A stretch of DNA of 54,266 nucleotides from a bacterium (GTDB taxonomy: Bacteria; Patescibacteriota; Minisyncoccia; Phycocordibacterales; UBA2100), in NCBI GenBank assembly GCA_030674455.1, contig JAUSGQ010000017.1, positions 1 to 54,266 of the forward strand, given 5' to 3'. The position numbers and the translations under genes are program-made. The notes beneath the pieces are model-generated. The model saw nothing but the letters and a program-made list of their open reading frames with translations. It ran no database searches and was not told the DNA's origin. Of the stretch, positions 50,446-54,266 are shown in pieces (the stretch's first letter is position 1; the number at the start of each line of letters is the position of its first letter).

Positions 50446-51183
50446 ATGGAAACCATACAAAAACTTGCAGTTCCTATCGCAATTGTTATCGCAGGAGCGC
50501 TCATAGCGGGAGCCGTTTATTTTGCCTCGATTGGCCGCTCGCCGGCAAACGCGAACGCTGGCACGGGGGCCCAAGCAGAGCAGAATTCCGTGAACATTAA
50601 GGATGTAAAGATAGCGGATGAACCGTTTATTGGAGACCTTAATGCGCCGGTCGTGCTCGCCTACTGGTCTGACCATCAGTGCCCCTACTGCAAGGCGGTT
50701 GAAGTCGGAGGAATTCCTCAAATTCCCATAACGCCTGCAATTCCAGAATTGATAAAAAATTACGTTGACACAGGCAAACTGAAAATCGTGTTTAAAGACT
50801 ATCCTTTCCTCGGCCCCGATTCCATGACAGCCGCTCTCTATGAGCACGCCGTGTGGGAGTTGTATCCAGACAAATTTTACGGGTGGAGAAAAGCCATTAT
50901 GACAGCGCAGGATGAAGAAAATGGAGGATTTGGAAATGAGGCAAGCATTCTGGAGCTTATAAATACAATTCCAGGAATGGATAGCAGTAAAGTTAAAGAT
51001 TTGGTCGTGCAAAAAACTGCGTCATATACAGAAAGCATTGAGGCGGACAGGGTGGAAGGCACATCGTTCGGGATTCAAGGCACGCCTGGGTTCATAACTG
51101 GGACTAAACTGATTGCAGGAGCCGCGGGGCCTGAAGCGTTCACAGCGGCGATTGATGAGCAACTCCGACGCTCCGACCAGTAA
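50446..51183 (+). CDS. Membrane-anchored DsbA-like thiol oxidoreductase
   Basis: 245 residues. N-terminal signal anchor (LAVPIAIVIAGALIAGAVYFA), then a thioredoxin fold with helical insertion: VVLAYWSDHQCPYCKAVE (CPYC active site) and the cis-Pro loop GIQGTPGFITG. The DsbA/Com1 group makes disulfides in exported proteins. The Cys-rich pilins and surface proteins in this window are plausible substrates. It sits between two inverted copies of a 46-bp hairpin element. Confidence 0.9.
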   Translation: METIQKLAVPIAIVIAGALIAGAVYFASIGRSPANANAGTGAQAEQNSVNIKDVKIADEPFIGDLNAPVVLAYWSDHQCPYCKAVEVGGIPQIPITPAIPELIKNYVDTGKLKIVFKDYPFLGPDSMTAALYEHAVWELYPDKFYGWRKAIMTAQDEENGGFGNEASILELINTIPGMDSSKVKDLVVQKTASYTESIEADRVEGTSFGIQGTPGFITGTKLIAGAAGPEAFTAAIDEQLRRSDQ

Positions 51184-51195
51184 GCCGGAGGTCGG

Positions 51196-51219
51196 AGCCC
51201 CGACCGGAGCGTCGGGGCT
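51196..51219 (+). terminator. GC-rich hairpin after the DsbA-like gene
   Basis: AGCCCCGAC / GTCGGGGCT, loop CGGAGC, 13 bp after the stop. It lacks a T-run. Confidence 0.5.
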
Positions 51220-51246
51220 GAAATAGGCATTGGGAAATTGACTGAA

Positions 51247-51292
51247 TCCAAGGGGAGTCCTTGGGAGTGACTCTTTAAGGACTCCCCTTGGA
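51247..51292. repeat. AGGAGTCACC-family hairpin, right copy (inverted relative to 50317-50368)
   Basis: 46 bp. Its reverse complement matches 50319-50366 except for one base, so the two copies are inverted around the dsbA-like gene. Confidence 0.88.
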
Positions 51293-51302
51293 TGCTAGCT
51301 CC

Positions 51303-52175
51303 CTATTCCAAAAGCCCGAGGCGGTAAATATCAAACGAGTTTTCTCCTTCGAACATGTCGGATGGGTTCGGCAAGTATAAACGCTGACGCGATATTTCGG
51401 CCGTCGCGTCGTTTATAAGCCGATGAAAAACTGCAAAACTCTCTTTGCAATCGGCAAAATCTATGATGTATCTTCGCATCTGCGATGAACCGTCGGCATT
51501 TTTCTTCTTTCTGCATTCATGCACGATGAATCGCCGTACTGGTTTCCCATATTTTTGTTTGACAGTGTAGTAGTTAAAAATCGCCTGCATTATGAAGAGC
51601 GTTTTGTGTGCGCGGTCCTTGCTAAAAGCATCCACAAATTTGTGGTCGACGATATCAACTGCCCGCCTGTCGATTTGCGATCTCACCACTAAATCGGAAA
51701 CGGCTTTGATAGGGAGCGCAAGCCCATCCACTTCCGCGAGCGCGACAACCTCAACACCAAGCACATGGTGCTTGGGCGGGCGCGCAAGATAGTAGCCGAT
51801 TGCTTGCAGGTATTCCTTTTCCATCGCAGAGCGTTTTTTCTTCTGCTCGGCGAAAGACTTTGCTTTCCCGAAATTAATTTCAAAATCCGGAACGGCGCGC
51901 AAATATTCCAGACCGAGCTCGATACTCCCCTCTTTTTTAATTCCCCCGTAAAAGTTTTGGAGTGCGACGTGGCATGAACGACCAATTATTGCGGAGGGAT
52001 TGCTTGGCGTATCGTAAATCTTCAGTACATATCGCTTGTACCAAGCGAGGGGATTCCGCAAAAAAGACATCAGCGACGAATGGCTCCAGTATTTGATGGG
52101 AATTATCCTTAAACCATTCTCCGTCGGGATTTTATTCACCTTTACATGTTTCTTTTGGAAAATCCTTTTCTTCAT
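51303..52175 (-). CDS. PD-(D/E)XK superfamily nuclease (RecB/Cas4-like)
   Basis: 290 residues. The opening IKYWSHSSLMSFLRNPLAWYKRYV and GRSCHVALQNFY are the RecB-family N-terminal motifs. The nuclease core is ALPIKAVSDLVVRS ... AVDIVDHKFVDAF (the D and ExK-like DHK residues) and TLFIMQAIFNYYTV (QxxxY motif). The C-terminal Cys cluster of Cas4 is not seen (only HECRKKK and FADCKE). Likely a repair or phage-related exonuclease; CRISPR adaptation is not supported by neighbours. It is convergent with the DsbA-like gene. Confidence 0.82.
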   Translation of the reverse strand: MKKRIFQKKHVKVNKIPTENGLRIIPIKYWSHSSLMSFLRNPLAWYKRYVLKIYDTPSNPSAIIGRSCHVALQNFYGGIKKEGSIELGLEYLRAVPDFEINFGKAKSFAEQKKKRSAMEKEYLQAIGYYLARPPKHHVLGVEVVALAEVDGLALPIKAVSDLVVRSQIDRRAVDIVDHKFVDAFSKDRAHKTLFIMQAIFNYYTVKQKYGKPVRRFIVHECRKKKNADGSSQMRRYIIDFADCKESFAVFHRLINDATAEISRQRLYLPNPSDMFEGENSFDIYRLGLLE

Positions 52176-52342
52176 TCAGGGAGTATACCTCGTGATTCAA
52201 TGAGCATATATCCGTTTCATTTTCGTTGACCTACCTTAGTGATTCGTGCTTTAATCGCAACGAAGTGCTCTTTGACTTCGGGGGCCGAAGGCTCCAACCG
52301 CCCCACTCGGTCTGTGGGTTATCCGCTGGAGGATAATGAATC
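52176..52342. other. Leader region of the small-orphan operon
   Basis: No gene is seen. CGAAGTGCTCTTTGACTTCG (52260-52279) can form a hairpin, followed by GGGGGCCGAAGGCTCCAACCG-type structure (52281 on). GGAGG (52331-52335) is the ribosome-binding site of the first orphan. A promoter is presumably in 52200-52260. Confidence 0.4.
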
Positions 52343-52696
52343 ATGAAAGACTCGACGAAAAATCTCGCCTATGTCCCGTCATGTCGTTCGCGCGGCTACT
52401 GGACGGAAATGCCACACTCGATGCAACTTGGTTCCACGGTGACAGAATGCGTGGAAGGAAGGAGCATCGTATTGGGGGTGAAGCATGTCAATTTCGACCG
52501 GCCGAGCAAGATCCGAGTTTTATGCATGGAACCTGTCGGCAAGGAGACGCAGGCTCACCTCGTGCTCGGAGACAGTGAGGAGTGGAAGTCTATCATCCTC
52601 GACGGTGGACGTCCGGCAAGTCCCGAGTCAAATAATGCCGAGAAAGCCGTGCGCAATGCAGTGGCGGCATGGCATCTGGGAGGACGTCATGACTAA
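52343..52696 (+). CDS. Small orphan protein 1 of a three-gene operon
   Basis: 117 residues from ATG 52343, about 8 nt after GGAGG; the alternative ATG 52336 in another frame is too close to that site. The protein is soluble, with a beta-rich centre (GRSIVLGVKHVNFDRPSKIRVLCME, HLVLGDSEEWKSIILDG) and a helical Ala-rich end (NAEKAVRNAVAAWHLG). I do not recognise it. It overlaps the next gene by 8 bp, so they form an operon. Confidence 0.65.
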   Translation: MKDSTKNLAYVPSCRSRGYWTEMPHSMQLGSTVTECVEGRSIVLGVKHVNFDRPSKIRVLCMEPVGKETQAHLVLGDSEEWKSIILDGGRPASPESNNAEKAVRNAVAAWHLGGRHD

Positions 52697-52886
52697 GGAA
52701 ATGATAAAATCCCGCGTCGATTGGGCCAGCAAGGCCGAGTTAATCCGGTTCTTGCGGCAAAAACAACGCCAGGGGTTTGAGCCTCGCGACATGCTGTGTA
52801 CTCTGACAAGAGCATTGCGGTCCAGGAACTCTGATTTAATCGCCGCGGTACGGGTGTTTATAAAAGAGTATCTGTTTCCGCGCTAG
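52689..52886 (+). CDS. Small orphan protein 2 of a three-gene operon
   Basis: 65 residues from ATG 52689, 5 nt after GGGAGG. All-helical and basic: MIKSRVDWASKAELIRFLRQKQRQG, then DMLCTLTRALRSRNSDLIAAVRVFIKEYLF. The upstream part of this frame is shadow. The family is unknown; the size and charge would fit a small nucleic-acid- or protein-binding factor. Overlap with orphan 1 indicates translational coupling. Confidence 0.65.
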   Translation: MTKEMIKSRVDWASKAELIRFLRQKQRQGFEPRDMLCTLTRALRSRNSDLIAAVRVFIKEYLFPR

Positions 52887-52902
52887 ACGAAAGGAAAATC
52901 CG

Positions 52903-53232
52903 ATGATTCGAAGTGAAGGGCTAAAGACGACCACAGACGCTTTGGAAGCGATCTGCCTACCTGCTTTCTTTGAGGCGCGGGCAGAGTTGGCCGCAAAGCT
53001 TGAGTCCGTCGCCTTGCTGGCGACAGAGGAGGGTAAGGTAATTAGTACCCGCTTCACATCGCTGGTCATAATCGCGAAATGGATTGAATACAGCGAACAA
53101 TCCAATTCAGTGATACTCAAATTGGGCGACGAGCTGATCGGGTCAGGTGTTCTTGACCTCGAGGGGCTCAACGGCATGGCGAAGGATGCCATGCTGGCGA
53201 ACAAGCCGATAAATCTGCTCAATCAAGAGTAA
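52903..53232 (+). CDS. Small orphan protein 3 of a three-gene operon
   Basis: 109 residues from ATG 52903, preceded by AAAGGA at good distance and 16 bp after orphan 2. Mostly helical and amphipathic (ALEAICLPAFFEARAELAAKLESVALLAT), with FTSLVIIAKWIEYSEQSNSVILKLGDEL in the centre. No signal peptide or known motif. A strong terminator follows 24 bp after the stop and closes the operon. Confidence 0.65.
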   Translation: MIRSEGLKTTTDALEAICLPAFFEARAELAAKLESVALLATEEGKVISTRFTSLVIIAKWIEYSEQSNSVILKLGDELIGSGVLDLEGLNGMAKDAMLANKPINLLNQE

Positions 53233-53255
53233 TCAGTTCATTCTTCAACGTAGTC

Positions 53256-53309
53256 ACGACGGCCGGTTCCCCGATAGAAAGGCGGGGTTTACCGGTCGTT
53301 GTTTTTTTA
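53256..53309 (+). terminator. Terminator of the three-gene orphan operon
   Basis: ACGACGGCCGGTTCCCCG pairs with CGGGGTTTACCGGTCGT (imperfectly), followed by TGTTTTTTTAT. Confidence 0.88.
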
Positions 53310-53409
53310 TATACCCCACCAAACCTAATCTCAATCCCATCCCGCAAACCGGCTTTTTTGCTCCCTTTTAATTTCCTCTGCCTCTCTATTCCGTCTCCCC
53401 AAAATATTC

Positions 53410-53435
53410 CTATTTTGTGCCATCGCACAAAATAG
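53410..53435. repeat. Palindrome CTATTTTGTGC / GCACAAAATAG
   Basis: Perfect 11-bp arms around CATC in the 580-bp gene-free region. Confidence 0.85.
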
Positions 53436-53458
53436 TAATATCTTTCTAGCAAAATTCC

Positions 53459-53760
53459 AAGTTGATTTTTATTTGCAAAGTTGTCGCACGAATTTAGACT
53501 TCCCTGATGGAAACTATATGCTTATTCGCGCGAATAAGCATATAAGGATACTGGCAGACGCGCAGAATTCTAACCTCCAGAGTTGATTTTAGATTTATTT
53601 GCAAAGTTTGCGACCTGCTAAAAACCCTATCGTTAAAACTACTTTCTTATTCCCTCATTCGCATAAAGCTACTGGCGGGCACGGCGCGCGAATAAGAAAG
53701 TAGTTTATATCCACCGATTCTGATTGTAGATTTATTTGCAAATTTGGCGCAAAAGGATAT
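53459..53760. repeat. Three direct repeats interleaved with CTTATTC palindromes
   Basis: The motif GATTTATTTGCAAA (with variants and flanking GTTGATTTT) occurs around 53462-53480, 53583-53610 and 53720-53745. Between units 1 and 2 lies the coreless 30-bp palindrome 53515-53544; between units 2 and 3 lies the full element 53636-53706 (17-bp arms AAACTACTTTCTTATTC, 37-bp core). No coding frame is credible in 53310-53811. Confidence 0.8.
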
Positions 53761-53811
53761 TATCACTAATAGAACCCCGGCATCCCCGCCGGATAAAGAA
53801 GGAGAATCGGT

Positions 53812-54150
53812 ATGGAAAGACTTTCCAGTATCGTGCAAAATATCCTGCGGCTATTTCAGAAAAATAGACTGATGGCAAAGTCTATAGCCCAGGATTTTTG
53901 CATCGACAATGGGAGGCGAGTCCTGCTCGCAGAGAAGTTAGAGCAAGTTTTCTTCCTCTGGGCAATAGAGAGAAAAGCTCTTGATCCCCGAGGGAACAAC
54001 GTCCTGCGATTGCTCGATGTCGTAAAGACTCGCAAATCTTGCCTATCAGCAATTGCCCTGCTTGAGACGGCTGACTTGATGTTCGCGTCTCACGCCATCA
54101 ACGCGACGAGGTTAATCGTTACCGTAAGGTATTGCGAGTGGCAGTCGTAA
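53812..54150 (+). CDS. Small orphan protein 4
   Basis: 112 residues. GAAGGAG (53798-53804) is 7 nt before the ATG. The protein is helical and basic: VQNILRLFQKNRLMAKSIAQDF, LAEKLEQVFFLWAIERKAL, NVLRLLDVVKTRKSCLSAIALLETADLM. No signal peptide or recognised family. Its layout (strong ribosome-binding site, terminator just after the stop) mirrors the preceding orphan operon, so the two units may belong to one functional set. Confidence 0.65.
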   Translation: MERLSSIVQNILRLFQKNRLMAKSIAQDFCIDNGRRVLLAEKLEQVFFLWAIERKALDPRGNNVLRLLDVVKTRKSCLSAIALLETADLMFASHAINATRLIVTVRYCEWQS

Positions 54151-54161
54151 ATCCCCAACCA

Positions 54162-54197
54162 ACAGGCCGGCCCCAGGAGGACCGGCCGCTGTTTTTA
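54162..54197 (+). terminator. Terminator of small orphan 4
   Basis: ACAGGCCGGCCCC / GGACCGGCCGCTGT stem (imperfect) followed by TTTTTA. Nothing is recognisable from 54198 to the window end. Confidence 0.85.
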
Positions 54198-54266
54198 TAC
54201 CCCCGCCCAGTCTAGTCCGGAACTCCTTACGGTCATCGAATCCGGTCGGGGCAAACGGCGCCGGTT

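Noticed and set aside
51303-52175. Cas4 of a CRISPR system
   Set aside because: The fold is RecB-like, but the C-terminal iron-sulfur Cys set is missing and no array or cas gene is nearby.
53219-53452. 77-codon minus-strand frame
   Set aside because: It covers the terminator of the orphan operon and a palindrome; no start signals and no family resemblance.

Overview
The window looks like a chromosomal piece of a Candidate Phyla Radiation (Patescibacteria, Parcubacteria-type) bacterium. The evidence is gene content only: a complete type IV pilus operon with the prepilin peptidase, large secreted proteins ending in peptidoglycan-binding-like domains, a DUF2975/HTH pair, DUF4349 and DUF5666-type surface proteins, PrsW, and isolated fragments of biosynthetic pathways. 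Genetic code 11 fits every gene. No plasmid, phage or CRISPR module is visible.

Layout. 1-8.3 kb: a truncated PaaX/Cas2-like gene and a 2466-residue secreted repeat protein. 8.5-10.9 kb: a Phd/RelE-type toxin-antitoxin pair, a membrane-anchored lysozyme-like protein and a secreted orphan. 11-27.1 kb: ligA, then a long leftward type IV pilus cluster (transcription order pilM, pilN, pilO, a PilP-like gene, pilB, a response regulator, pilT, pilC, four pilin-like genes, pilD, four more pilin-like genes). 27.4-31 kb: an orphan gene, a REP-associated tyrosine transposase (RAYT), a pterin dehydratase, a ComF-type phosphoribosyltransferase and a DUF4349 protein. 31.1-35.1 kb: two tRNA-Ser genes and tRNA-Glu around an HTH/DUF2975 pair and two secreted proteins. 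35.3-41.6 kb: a CAP-domain protein, argF, pdxT/pdxS, an interrupted MGMT-like gene, tsaC, an HTH protein and tRNA-Val. 41.6-51.2 kb: a DUF559-like nuclease, an ABC exporter, tsaD, valS, prsW, hsp20 and a DsbA-like oxidoreductase. 51.3-54.2 kb: a PD-(D/E)XK nuclease and four small orphan genes with strong ribosome-binding sites and terminators.

The most striking property is the density of short palindromic and tandem repeats, of at least eight families. They lie between genes and also, in frame, inside conserved genes: tsaD (four insertions), valS, ligA, pilD, pdxT, the pterin dehydratase gene, a nuclease gene, and the part of four pilin-like genes that encodes the leader cut off by prepilin peptidase. 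One family (TTGGACACNNNGTGTCCAA) brackets the RAYT gene and recurs inside valS, which suggests a REP/RAYT-like system that seeds small peptides into proteins. A second unusual feature is a ValRS with a whole histidine-phosphatase domain lodged between its two zinc-binding CxxC pairs. A third is a pair of about 187-bp elements, one behind each tRNA-Ser gene, each bounded by a repeat of its own tRNA 3' end.

Genes that probably work together: PilM/N/O/P-like/B/T/C, PilD and the pilins build and retract a pilus likely used for host attachment or DNA uptake, with ComF as a possible uptake partner; TsaC and TsaD make the t6A modification of tRNA; PdxS and PdxT make pyridoxal phosphate.
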